Shown here: positions 18,283 to 26,528 of the stretch, piece by piece
How positions within the stretch are numbered: position 1 is the stretch's first letter
How the letters are laid out: the number at the start of each line of letters is the position of its first letter
Assembly (NCBI GenBank): GCA_026129485.1
Contig: JAHCHY010000001.1
Location: forward strand, 124,001-188,000
DNA length: 64,000 nucleotides
Direction: 5' to 3'
DNA from: Cyclobacteriaceae bacterium
Lineage (GTDB): Bacteria > Bacteroidota > Bacteroidia > Cytophagales > Cyclobacteriaceae
The notes under the pieces: generated by a model
What the model was told of the DNA's origin: nothing
Databases searched by the model: none
The model's input: only the letters and a program-made list of their open reading frames with translations
Position numbers and translations under genes: made by a program

Positions 18283-18579
18283 TCACTTAACCCAACGGGG
18301 CGGCTGCCAGATAGACTGGATCACGGTTGCAATAAAAGGATCGGTATAAAAACCGGGATTGGCTTCAGCGGGCAACACGAACACCGTTAGTTGCAGCGCT
18401 GCCGGGTAAACCCGCAAGGCACAGCAGGCGCTGGCACAAAACGGGGAGCACGATTCGGGTTCCGGCTCCCCTTCATCATGGGCAACTGTTTCCGTTGCAC
18501 GCTCCCCGGCACAGGTGCCGTCATAGCAGGGATATACCGACAATGCAGCGATGTAAAGCGCGAGTATGAAGTAATACAT
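18283..18579 (-). CDS. Cys-rich DUF6660-like small protein
   Basis: A 98-aa protein. Start at ATG 18579 (MYYFILALYIAALSVYPC) gives a single hydrophobic N-terminal segment; an ATG 12 codons upstream is possible. Cysteines cluster in YPCYDGTC and again in ESCSPFCASACCA near residue 42, separated by an acidic HDEGEPEPE stretch. The end SIWQPPRWVK matches the SIWQPPK tail typical of DUF6660. Function is undescribed. The paired Cys and acidic residues suggest metal binding or disulfides outside the cytoplasm. It lies directly upstream of the TonB receptor and probably forms an operon with it. Confidence 0.75.
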   Translation of the reverse strand: MYYFILALYIAALSVYPCYDGTCAGERATETVAHDEGEPEPESCSPFCASACCALRVYPAALQLTVFVLPAEANPGFYTDPFIATVIQSIWQPPRWVK

Positions 18580-18758
18580 TTTCAAACCGCCCCAAAAATA
18601 CCGAATGTTAAGCATGGTGCGCACGATCACCCGTTTTTTTAAAGTTGGTATTATGCTGGCGCACCTGATTTTTCTATCTTCGCACCGGCTTACCCGTGTT
18701 GCTGCGGGCCGCCTGGCCTGCATCATGTAAGAGGTGCATTTAATTTTAAGAGCAGTAA

Positions 18759-18781
18759 CTTGTTGGCCAGCGACCAACAAG
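18759..18781. other. Hairpin just upstream of tRNA-Arg
   Basis: CTTGTTGG (18759-18766) and CCAACAAG (18774-18781) form a perfect 8-bp stem with a 7-base loop, nine bases before the tRNA. It may be a 5' leader structure affecting processing. A TAACTTG sequence overlapping its left arm is only a weak -7 candidate. Confidence 0.35.
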
Positions 18782-18789
18782 AACAAAAG

Positions 18790-18864
18790 GGTCTCATAGT
18801 TCAACGGATAGAATAGAAGTTTCCTAAACTTTTGATCTGGGTTCGATTCCCGGTGAGACCACCA
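18790..18864 (+). tRNA. tRNA-Arg (anticodon CCT)
   Basis: The acceptor arms GGTCTCA (18790-18796) and TGAGACC (18854-18860) pair perfectly. The D-arm GTTC/GAAT, anticodon stem GAAGT/ACTTT with loop TTCCTAA (anticodon CCT), and T-arm CTGGG-TTCGATT-CCCGG are all present, and the CCA end is encoded (18862-18864). The AT-rich defence island begins just downstream of its 3' end. tRNA 3' ends are common integration sites, but I found no second copy of the 3' end on the far side. Confidence 0.97.
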
Positions 18865-18997
18865 TTACTATCGGGGATTAATTTCTTGCTGCGGTTTTCC
18901 GCTTCTATTCCTAACGTGGATGGATTAAAGCGTTTTTACAAAGAAAAATCTCGAAAGGAATCTTATTAGCTGTATTGCTAATTAAAAGAGTATGTTC

Positions 18998-19978
18998 TTA
19001 CAAAGAATTAAACAATGATCCGTCAGCCATTAGCTCCATTGGGATTACTGGTTTTAGGCCTGTCAAATCCGATTTAAAACGAACATCAGAAACGAACCTT
19101 GGAATATTTTCAATATCAATTTTTGGAATATCCTCTGTTCTGTAGAACTGCAAAGAATCTTTTGCGTATTCATAATCAAATTTAAGTTTCATGGAATCTC
19201 TAATTGCCTTTCCCAAAGTCAAAGCAATTTGCAATTGAAGCTTTTCTGTTAATTCAGTGTCAGAAAGGCGTTCAGAAATTTCATTTGAAAGTGCCTCAAT
19301 GCTTTTTCCCACGCTTGCTTGCCTTACAAATACAGAAGCAATTAATGTTTGTGTATTTGATGGTGAATTGAGTTGGTCAATTGAGAAGTTGTGAACCCTT
19401 AAGGAGTTTGATGAACTCTTTACCTCAATCCTCTCATCACCATTATTGAAGTCCAATTTTTCTTCCGGTATGCTGTGCCAACACCTGATAAGGTTTGCTG
19501 GCTCTTTGCTTTCAGCAATCAAAAGCAACTCCGCCCAAAGTCCTTGAATGGTTTTTGTCTGAGGCTCTGTTGCTAAACGAAATAACTCAATGAATCTTGT
19601 AATTTCTTTCCTGATTTCATCTTGACTTGGTGAGTTGCCTAAATCTTCTAAAAGTGTTGAGCAAAGTTTGAGAAAATATTTTTTTAAGGAAACATCCTTC
19701 CCGATAAAACAAACCACAGTAAAAGTTTTTTCAAGCAAATTTCCACCTTGGTGAATCTTGCATTTGATGTCAAACAAGACTGAAACATTTTGCAATTTCA
19801 TATTTGCAGCTACGGTTTCTGCTTCTTGACTGGAAGTTGAGAGCAGCAAAGTGGGGTTATTATATTTGTCTTTTGCAATTCTATGGTTGGAATATTCGGG
19901 AATGGGAATAGCAGAGAATTGGAAACTACCATTCTCGCTTGGTTGTTCTATTATATTGAATATTTCAACCAGGTTCAT
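18998..19978 (-). CDS. DUF4420 / PD-(D/E)XK motif protein of the Z1-GHKL defence operon
   Basis: A 326-aa protein, last gene of the five-gene defence operon. Start at ATG 19978 overlaps the Z1 stop as TAATG; a TTG nine bases upstream also exists. A restriction-endonuclease-like core is visible: Glu150 in GLWAELLLI, Asp176 in KLDFNNGDERIEVKSS, then Glu185 and Lys187 of the EVK motif. This agrees with the DUF4420 PD-(D/E)XK family that accompanies Z1 helicases and MutL/MORC-type ATPases. The likely role is DNA cleavage as effector (inference). Codon use is AT-rich relative to flanking core genes. No recognised terminator was seen downstream. Confidence 0.85.
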   Translation of the reverse strand: MNLVEIFNIIEQPSENGSFQFSAIPIPEYSNHRIAKDKYNNPTLLLSTSSQEAETVAANMKLQNVSVLFDIKCKIHQGGNLLEKTFTVVCFIGKDVSLKKYFLKLCSTLLEDLGNSPSQDEIRKEITRFIELFRLATEPQTKTIQGLWAELLLIAESKEPANLIRCWHSIPEEKLDFNNGDERIEVKSSSNSLRVHNFSIDQLNSPSNTQTLIASVFVRQASVGKSIEALSNEISERLSDTELTEKLQLQIALTLGKAIRDSMKLKFDYEYAKDSLQFYRTEDIPKIDIENIPRFVSDVRFKSDLTGLKPVIPMELMADGSLFNSL

Positions 19979-22137
19979 TAAGCCCAACGAATAAATTCTC
20001 TGCCAAGTTCTATAGGGATATGAGTTGCAATAGCAGGGACATTTGAGAATACAATTCTATCTTCTTGAAGCAAGTTTAAAATATGAATTTGAAATGTAAT
20101 CCCATTATCCAATATTGCTCTATCACCTTCATAGTTTGAACTTCTGCCTTGAAAGAGTTGATTGATTTGATTATTCTCTGGATTCAAAGTTCTTTCCCTT
20201 GGGTTTTCAAAGTTACTCATTAAAAACACAGTGCAAGTTTCATCAGGAACTTCTTCTAAATGTCGGCTTAAAGCATAAAGTATAGCTGTATAATCACCAA
20301 CGTCCGCGGGACTTGTGAATCGAAGTAAATTCAACAGTTCATCATAAACAGATGAAAGAGAGGTTCTTAATGTTGGAATTCTACCTGTCCTGTCAAACTG
20401 AGCGTTTGCTATGAAAGTGCTTGCAGCATCCTGATTGCTTGAAACAATTTGCTGTGAGTAATGAGGTATTTTAATCACATTCCATTCGCCACCTGTAATT
20501 GTTCTTTCAAATTCATTTGAGAAAATATTTGTTCTTGCAAGATTTAAGTCGCTTGATAAAAACACTTCACGATACCATTCATTTAAGCTTCTTCCTGATG
20601 CCTCATGCTCTGCCAATCTTCTCCGCATATCTTCTTCATGCTCTACATACTTTATATAAGTATCTCTCGCATCTTGGTCAAGATAAACCCTGCAATAGCC
20701 TAAATAGCTTTGTTTATAACCGAAAAACCTTGCTCGTTGCTGTATCGTGTCCGCATTCCCTACGCCTACGCTTCTTGGCATATATGTAACGGTCAGTCCT
20801 TCAACTGTGAATCCCCTGTCCATTGCTTGTCCACCAATCAAAATAAAAGAATAATTATTTCGCCACTCAACGATTGTTCTATTTCCTCCTCTCGAATTAA
20901 GAGATTGAACAACTGTTGAATTAATTGCATGCCGTAAACGATGTCCTGTAAGTTCTTCAAATTGCGGAATATCAGTAGCTGTTCTTGCTAAATCATTATA
21001 AGCGGCTCTGAATTCGCTAAGCAAATCTTGCTTGTCGGGATTGTCATCTGGTAAGCTAAGAACTTCAACAAAATGGTTTTTAATGTTTGTTACAAATCGG
21101 AAATAGTCTGCATGTGTGTAGGTAAGCTGTGAAGGGTGAATCATCATTGAACGCTTTCTGCCTTCTCTGCTTCTCATTCCCTTAACCACTCCTAAAAAGA
21201 AAACCTGCATCGCAGAAATCAGACTCGCAGGAGGTGAAGCCGGGTCTTCCTCAGGGTCAACGTCAGGGATTACTTCAGTCGACTCAGGTTGTTCTACAAA
21301 GAATTCTCTTCCACCTGTATAAGCAGGCCCTGGGGTAAGCAACTTTATGAAGTTGGGCGAAAGCGAATCCATTAGATCAATGAACAGAGGAGCTTGTGGT
21401 GTTGCTGTGTATTGGATGAATGTATGATGTGGGATTGAGTTTCTCAAATTGATAATTCGATCATTGATAGCGCTTCGTCTGTTGCCTCCTTGTCTTGCAT
21501 TCTGTCTTGCAAAGCGATTCATGCTGTGCTGGTCGCCTTCATCGTCAATTATCAAAGTCGGCACACGTTTTAAATCCAGTGTTTGCAAAAGTTCTTGAAG
21601 GTTCGGCAAATGATTTCTCTGCTTCATTACAGTTATCAAAATTGTTTTCCGTTCTTCTCCTGGAAATGTATCATCTTTGTACTCAGATAAGGCGGTAGCT
21701 ATTTGGTTTCGAGTTGTAATATCATTCAATCTTGGATTTCTGAATGAAAGCCATTGTAAATCTGTTCTGGTGTCAATCCTTAAATCTCTTTCAAGCCGCG
21801 TATATGATTGGGCAACAAGATTTGTAGAAATTCCTGCTATAATGATTACCATTTGATAACTGTTGTCCTTTGCCAAAGCTGTAAGGGTTGTGAATGACAT
21901 TGTCTTTCCGCTTTGAACATAGCCAAAAACTAAACCAATTTCACTATTCGTTTCATTATTTGGATTACCACATTTTGAAAGTATATCAACAGTTTCATCA
22001 ATCAATCTTCCCTCGCTTTCTCTTGGTAGCTGCAAGTGTGCTAAAAGTGATTGGGTTTCAATCCCAACTGACGGCAACCATCGGTTATTGTCTTGTGGTT
22101 CAGCCATTGTAATTTGCTCAGTGTTATCTACTGCCAT
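19978..22137 (-). CDS. Z1 domain-containing superfamily 2-type ATPase/helicase
   Basis: A 719-aa protein. P-loop FGYVQSGKT at residues 71-79, Walker B with IDDEGD at about 197-202, then a YTATPQAP segment resembling helicase motif III. The Z1 domain follows with GGQAMDRGFTVEGLTV and NADTIQQRARFFGY, corresponding to motifs V and VI. Iyer, Abhiman and Aravind described Z1 proteins as helicase-like ATPases found in restriction operons with MutL/MORC-like ATPases, and a Z1 protein is a component of the Mza system. It probably translocates on or remodels DNA. The start overlaps the GHKL gene by 10 bases and the stop overlaps the DUF4420 start by one, which indicates translational coupling. Confidence 0.92.
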   Translation of the reverse strand: MAVDNTEQITMAEPQDNNRWLPSVGIETQSLLAHLQLPRESEGRLIDETVDILSKCGNPNNETNSEIGLVFGYVQSGKTMSFTTLTALAKDNSYQMVIIIAGISTNLVAQSYTRLERDLRIDTRTDLQWLSFRNPRLNDITTRNQIATALSEYKDDTFPGEERKTILITVMKQRNHLPNLQELLQTLDLKRVPTLIIDDEGDQHSMNRFARQNARQGGNRRSAINDRIINLRNSIPHHTFIQYTATPQAPLFIDLMDSLSPNFIKLLTPGPAYTGGREFFVEQPESTEVIPDVDPEEDPASPPASLISAMQVFFLGVVKGMRSREGRKRSMMIHPSQLTYTHADYFRFVTNIKNHFVEVLSLPDDNPDKQDLLSEFRAAYNDLARTATDIPQFEELTGHRLRHAINSTVVQSLNSRGGNRTIVEWRNNYSFILIGGQAMDRGFTVEGLTVTYMPRSVGVGNADTIQQRARFFGYKQSYLGYCRVYLDQDARDTYIKYVEHEEDMRRRLAEHEASGRSLNEWYREVFLSSDLNLARTNIFSNEFERTITGGEWNVIKIPHYSQQIVSSNQDAASTFIANAQFDRTGRIPTLRTSLSSVYDELLNLLRFTSPADVGDYTAILYALSRHLEEVPDETCTVFLMSNFENPRERTLNPENNQINQLFQGRSSNYEGDRAILDNGITFQIHILNLLQEDRIVFSNVPAIATHIPIELGREFIRWA

Positions 22138-23675
22138 AACCTATTTTTTGTGATAGCTGTCAAAAGCTTATTTAAATTCATTCTTACTGTTCCTGCTTGT
22201 TTCACACCCGCTTCTCTTGCTGTTTCTTCTGCAAGCCCGATTGATGCTGCAATTCTTAATATCGGTTCGAGTTTGCTTTTATCTGAACCTGCAAACTGTA
22301 ATACAAACGGATGGTTTAAGCTCATTCTAACTCCAACTTGTCTTAAAGTCTTGTCTGTGCTTTTACTTTTTAAAACATGGCTTCCTATTTCAATCCAATC
22401 GATAATATCATCATCATAAGAAAGCTCAATCGTAACCAGCCATTTTGTATCGTTAAACTCAATTTCAAACTCTCTATTCGCTACTTCATCAGTTTTAGTG
22501 AGTGAAGTTGCTTCGTTTGCTGAAATAGGAGTTGAGCGAATTTCACTTATAGCTGGCTGAACATTGTTTTTGATGTCTTCAACCGTACTTTTTACAACTG
22601 CCTCTGCTGTTTTCTTCAATTCTGCCTTTGGCGGATTCACTCTGTAATCTCTCGCTTGGCGAATAAAGTTTGCAGCAGCCAAATCTTTTTTGAGCAGTTC
22701 CAAAAAAATGTCCATGTTTTCATCCCACTTGATACCTTTCTTAGTGAAGCTAACATTAAAACCTTCTAAATGAAGCTCTCCAAAGATTCTTTTCCATTCA
22801 GGGCTGCCGACTTCTCCCATAATTTCTTTTGGCTTAAACCCTTCATCACAGCTTCCTTCAATTACTCTGCCTCGTCTAAAGAGCGCAAAACCATTTTTCC
22901 CACTTTCCATTGACTCAAGCACTCCTACAAAGCCTTTCACAAACATTTTTCCCTTATCAATATCAAAATCAATTTCTTTCCGCCAATATATCGGAGCTGT
23001 CTTGCTATCGTATGGAAAAGGTGCAGTCAAAATATTTGGGTCTTTGTATTCTAATGGTTCATTGTCAAGGTAAAGCTTTAAGATTCCTTTTCTTGTAAAG
23101 TCGCGGTAAATGCTTGCCAAGTGCTCTTTGATTTTGCCTTTTGTTTTCTTAACAGGCATTTTATTGATGCTGCTTAGCTCAATTACCGTATAATGAGAAT
23201 TTTCGTTTTGCTTCTTAGTTCTTACTTGAAGTTCCTCAATCTTATCATAGAAGATCTTGTTCAGGTCAAATGAAACAGTCTTTTCCACATCTTCGCCAAT
23301 AGCTGTTGTTCTTACACTCCAATAATCGGAAAACCAGCAAGCAGCAGATTTCATTCCCATGCCGAATTCGGAAAGCCCCGAATTGTCAGGCGGAATTTCG
23401 GCAGCCCGAAAAGCTCTTGCATAATCTCGTTGATGTATGCCCGCGGCATTATCACGAATAATAATTTTTTTGTCGGTATCATTAATTTCAATTTTTACCT
23501 CTAACCGAAATCTTTTCCCTTCAATTTCTTTTAGCTGCTTTTCATTTTTCAAATAGCTATCAATTGCATTGTCAACAAATTCAGCTAAAGCGTACCAAGG
23601 GTCATACTGAATGTGCTTGAGCATCGTTAAGATGCTTACACCAGGTCTTATACTAACAGTTTTAGAATGCTTCAT
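22128..23675 (-). CDS. MutL/MORC-like GHKL ATPase of the defence operon
   Basis: A 515-aa protein with a GHKL (gyrase-Hsp90-histidine kinase-MutL) ATP-binding fold. N-box EFVDNAIDSY with Glu32 and Asn36; G1 box DNAAGI (Asp75-Gly79), where Ala-Ala replaces the usual Gly-x of DNGxG; G2 box EFGMGMKSA (Gly105-Lys109). Following residues resemble the S5-like middle domain (VIELSSINKMP). It is not the housekeeping mutL, which lies at 56204-58006. Prokaryotic MORC-like ATPases of this type are known from restriction operons with Z1, methylase and nuclease genes. Likely role: ATP-dependent clamp or DNA-loop sensor (inference). One base separates it from the methyltransferase stop. Confidence 0.9.
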   Translation of the reverse strand: MKHSKTVSIRPGVSILTMLKHIQYDPWYALAEFVDNAIDSYLKNEKQLKEIEGKRFRLEVKIEINDTDKKIIIRDNAAGIHQRDYARAFRAAEIPPDNSGLSEFGMGMKSAACWFSDYWSVRTTAIGEDVEKTVSFDLNKIFYDKIEELQVRTKKQNENSHYTVIELSSINKMPVKKTKGKIKEHLASIYRDFTRKGILKLYLDNEPLEYKDPNILTAPFPYDSKTAPIYWRKEIDFDIDKGKMFVKGFVGVLESMESGKNGFALFRRGRVIEGSCDEGFKPKEIMGEVGSPEWKRIFGELHLEGFNVSFTKKGIKWDENMDIFLELLKKDLAAANFIRQARDYRVNPPKAELKKTAEAVVKSTVEDIKNNVQPAISEIRSTPISANEATSLTKTDEVANREFEIEFNDTKWLVTIELSYDDDIIDWIEIGSHVLKSKSTDKTLRQVGVRMSLNHPFVLQFAGSDKSKLEPILRIAASIGLAEETAREAGVKQAGTVRMNLNKLLTAITKNRLWQ

Positions 23676-23676
23676 A

Positions 23677-25020
23677 TTAGTGCGCTACTAAAGTAGTTTC
23701 TGCTCTTTTTAAGCTGTTTTTTTCTTGTCCATTTTGGTTATGCTTTGGCTGAATATCCAAAAGCCTTTCGGCTATCAGTTTTACAATTTTTGCATTAACC
23801 GCATTGCCTAATGCTCTGAAAGCTGCGTTGTCATTTGCAGGCAACTCTATTCCTTCTAAGGATTGCAACTTTAATCCTTCTTCTCTTGTGATATAGCGGT
23901 TCTGCCAGCCGACAACTGGAATTTGTGTGTTGGTACAGACAAGCGAAGGAAAAAAATCAACGCTTTTTACTCTGATTCCTGATGCTCTGAATTGTATAAT
24001 GTAGTCAGTAATCTTGCGATTACTTTCACCAACGTTCCATTCCAATTTTTGCCAACTTTGAGAGGAGTATTTCGCCATTTCTTTTACGACATCGGCTACA
24101 TACCTTTTATTATCTTGGTAAAATTCTCTGCTTTGCCTTATGTAGCTTCGCTTCCAGTCTGGAAATGTTTTTTCAACTCTTGCATAGCTTGGCAAATTTG
24201 CCCTTTGCTCTTTTTTTATCAATCCTTTCAGGCTACGACCAAAGTTTCCTTTAAACTCCCCCAACTCTTTTGCCGAAAGTTTTAGCGGATAAGATTTCTC
24301 ATAAGGATAAGTTGCTCCAAATTCCATTCCCCAAATAGGAAACCCCGGCAGTTTCGTTTCTTTAGGAATTTGGTCAATGAACCTTTGCCATAACTTTAAG
24401 CACTTTTGGTTTTTTATTGGTAATTCTTTAAACTGGCTCGGATTTTCCTCAATAAATTGATGAATATTTATCAACGATGTTTTTTGCTCATCAATTTCTC
24501 TGAATGAGAAATGTTCAAGTCCTTTCAGCGAACCAATGATAAAAATCCTTTTTCGGTGCTGTGGTATGCCGAAATCCTGTGGTGAATAAACCGCGTGATC
24601 AACATCGTAGCCCAGCTTCGTAAGTTGCTTGTGCATATATTTCCATGTCGCCTCATTGTTGTGCTGACGGATAAAGGGAACATTTTCAAGAATGAAATAC
24701 TTCGGTTTTCTGTATTCAAGTATTTTAACTATTTCACCGAAAAGAGTTCCCCTTTCTTTGTCCTTCCTGCCTTCCTGATTACCCGCCTTCGAAAATGGCT
24801 GACAAGGAAAACCTGCACAAAGAATGTCATGCTTCGGTATGCTATCAATGTCCTTGGCTACAATTTTTCTTATATCACCTTTCGGCTCAATACCCCAATT
24901 AGTTTTATAAACTTCACGTAAAGTTGGGTCAAGCTCGCTCGCGAAAACACAGTCGTGTCCAAGCTCATGTAATGCTTTGTGAAAGCCTCCAAGTCCCGCA
25001 AATAGGTCAATGAATTTCAT
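23677..25020 (-). CDS. DNA (cytosine-5) methyltransferase
   Basis: A 447-aa C5-cytosine methylase that should protect host DNA. Conserved motifs: SAM-binding motif I DLFAGLGGF (5-13), catalytic motif IV GFPCQPFS with Cys73, ENV motif VI (112-114), QHRKRIFIIG motif VIII (154-163), and the motif X-like ALGNAVNAK near the C-terminus. The target-recognition region lies between motif VIII and about residue 350; its recognition sequence cannot be predicted. The start overlaps the Vsr stop as ATGA. It belongs to the Dcm-like group that is commonly paired with Vsr. Confidence 0.95.
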   Translation of the reverse strand: MKFIDLFAGLGGFHKALHELGHDCVFASELDPTLREVYKTNWGIEPKGDIRKIVAKDIDSIPKHDILCAGFPCQPFSKAGNQEGRKDKERGTLFGEIVKILEYRKPKYFILENVPFIRQHNNEATWKYMHKQLTKLGYDVDHAVYSPQDFGIPQHRKRIFIIGSLKGLEHFSFREIDEQKTSLINIHQFIEENPSQFKELPIKNQKCLKLWQRFIDQIPKETKLPGFPIWGMEFGATYPYEKSYPLKLSAKELGEFKGNFGRSLKGLIKKEQRANLPSYARVEKTFPDWKRSYIRQSREFYQDNKRYVADVVKEMAKYSSQSWQKLEWNVGESNRKITDYIIQFRASGIRVKSVDFFPSLVCTNTQIPVVGWQNRYITREEGLKLQSLEGIELPANDNAAFRALGNAVNAKIVKLIAERLLDIQPKHNQNGQEKNSLKRAETTLVAH

Positions 25021-25445
25021 CTAATCTCTGATTCTTTTATTTTTCTGTATAATTTTGTCAATGTCTTTTCTCTTTTCTTACCTCTAAGTTCACATTCCCA
25101 AATTGTGAAAATATTCCAGCCAAGCTTTTTTAGCTCTTTTTTGTTTCTTTTATCTCTTTCAACATTTTTCAAAATTTTCGGTATCCAATAATCGGTATTG
25201 CTTTTAGGCATTCTATTCAGCTTACAGTTCTTATGAGCATGCCAGAAGCAGCCATTTACAAACACTACTGTTTTGTGTTTTGAAAGAACAATATCAGGAT
25301 TCCCGATTAGCTTCTTATTGTATATGCGAAATCTTAGCCCTTTACTAAACAAATATTTGCGAACAAGCAACTCAGGCTTTGTATCTGTCTTCCTGATTTT
25401 ACTCATTATATCGCTTCTTTTCTCTTTTGAGAACTTATCTTTCAT
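25017..25445 (-). CDS. vsr: Very-short-patch-repair (Vsr) family endonuclease
   Basis: A 142-aa protein, first gene of the operon. Its numbering aligns directly with E. coli Vsr: Glu25 (TKPELL), Asp51 (GNPDIVL), Phe67-Trp68-His69 (GCFWH) and WECEL near 115 are kept. Thr63 and His64 of E. coli are Val63 and Asn64 here; such changes occur in other homologues. Classical Vsr nicks at T:G mismatches made by deamination of 5-methylcytosine. In operons with Z1 and MORC-like ATPases it could instead be part of the restriction nuclease. Alternative ATG at residue 14 is less likely because it would remove conserved N-terminal residues. Confidence 0.92.
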   Translation of the reverse strand: MKDKFSKEKRSDIMSKIRKTDTKPELLVRKYLFSKGLRFRIYNKKLIGNPDIVLSKHKTVVFVNGCFWHAHKNCKLNRMPKSNTDYWIPKILKNVERDKRNKKELKKLGWNIFTIWECELRGKKREKTLTKLYRKIKESEIR

Positions 25446-26120
25446 AAACCCTTGCTATGCTCATATCAATTCGATTCTTTAGGTTTCAGGTCGCGTTAGG
25501 GATTGAAACGGAAAGCCCGGCCCCGGTACCACAAAATAAGGAACAAGCGTAGGTCTAAGGACATGCTTATCAATTGGTTAACTGAACATTAATTTCTCAC
25601 AAATTAGCTGATTTTTGGTCAAAATGATAGACCTGCTTGCATGAAATACATTGCTTGTCCCTGTTTTTATGTGCTCTTATAAACCCGCGTACACGCCACG
25701 GGGGTATAAAATTTATGCAACAAGGGGGTGCATAGCGGGTTGTACGGCCATGCTGCTATGCCCCACCGCTACGGGAAACCGCTGAGGAGTTATGAACAAC
25801 GATAAATCACGCCAGCAGAAAGGGAAAAGATTAAGATATTCTTTACAGAGAAAAAAGGAAACCAGTTTTTGCTAAGAAGGTGAGGAAGCAAGAAAAAATC
25901 TCAGGAAGGTTAAGCTGATTTAAGCGATTTTATCAGAAGGCATCTAAGCCTCCGCAACTTAACGAGTTTTCTTCTTTAAAGATTTTCTTAGCTGACCCCT
26001 GTTCTCCGGCTTGTAATCTTTCCGCTCTTCCACCCGTAGGATGGAATGGCATTTACCAATTCCTGCGGTTTTTCAGCTTTCTTTTTTGCTGTCATGCTTG
26101 TTCCTTATCAAAGGATGCGG
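25446..26120. other. Gene-poor decayed segment with hairpin and inverted repeat
   Basis: This 675-bp stretch has no credible intact gene. From left to right: a GCGTTAGGGATTGAAAC motif (25491-25507) followed by a GC-rich run; an inverted pair CAAGCGTAGGTCTA (25544-25557) / TAGACCTGCTTG (25628-25639) with one unpaired base; a hairpin with GCATAG (25730-25735) and CTATGC (25756-25761) arms extended by G/C runs; a 27-codon plus-strand ORF starting ATG 25792, whose RYSLQRKKETSF segment weakly recalls mobilization protein MobC; and a 35-codon minus-strand ORF from 26095 to 25988. Together these suggest remains of a mobile element. Assignment is tentative. Confidence 0.4.
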
Positions 26121-26528
26121 TTAAGGAAAGGGGTTCACAATCTTTAGTTTCTTCTCAATAACCTGACTATTGTTCATATCCTCCGAATATAAAATCACGC
26201 ATTCACATTCCAGGGCAGCCGAGATAATCAGGCTGTCATAAAAGGAAAAACCATAGCGTTCCGCCACTTTACAAGCCTGAACAATCGTGCTTTCTGTGTT
26301 GATATGAAGAATACTATTATCCCTTGACTCATTGATAGCCTTTATCGCGTCAGCAAAGGTAAATTTAAATTTCTTTGTCAGCGTATTGGCAAGCTCCTGC
26401 AATACCTGGGTGCTAATGAATGAAGTATCTCCACTTATAAGTTGCTGCGCAATTCTTTGTTTTTCAGGTTCTGCATAGGAGTAACTGTAAACCAAAAGAT
26501 TGGTGTCAATAAAAACATTACCGTTCAT
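26121..26528 (-). CDS. PIN-domain toxin (VapC-like ribonuclease)
   Basis: A 135-aa PIN domain. The start at ATG 26528 begins MNGNVFIDTNLLVY, the normal PIN N-terminus; upstream in-frame ATGs would overlap the antitoxin further. Acidic active-site residues: Asp8 (FIDTN), Glu45 (LQELAN), Asp98 (FYDSLI) and Asp117 (YSEDM). VapC toxins cleave tRNA or rRNA using Mg2+. The start overlaps the upstream antitoxin-like gene by 11 bases, as usual for toxin-antitoxin pairs. It lies in the accessory segment between the defence operon and the core genes. Confidence 0.88.
   Translation of the reverse strand: MNGNVFIDTNLLVYSYSYAEPEKQRIAQQLISGDTSFISTQVLQELANTLTKKFKFTFADAIKAINESRDNSILHINTESTIVQACKVAERYGFSFYDSLIISAALECECVILYSEDMNNSQVIEKKLKIVNPFP

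Noticed and set aside
25488-25510. CRISPR-repeat-like motif GCGTTAGGGATTGAAAC
   Set aside because: The ATTGAAAC ending resembles some repeat 3' ends, but there is only one copy in the window, no spacers and no cas genes.
18842-25600. attL/attR direct repeats of the tRNA-Arg 3' end
   Set aside because: I found no second copy of the tRNA 3'-terminal sequence up to 27180 and no integrase, so attachment sites are not claimed.
25988-26095. 35-codon minus-strand ORF (MTAKKKAEKPQ...)
   Set aside because: No family recognised and it lies in decayed DNA; mentioned only within the gene-poor segment.
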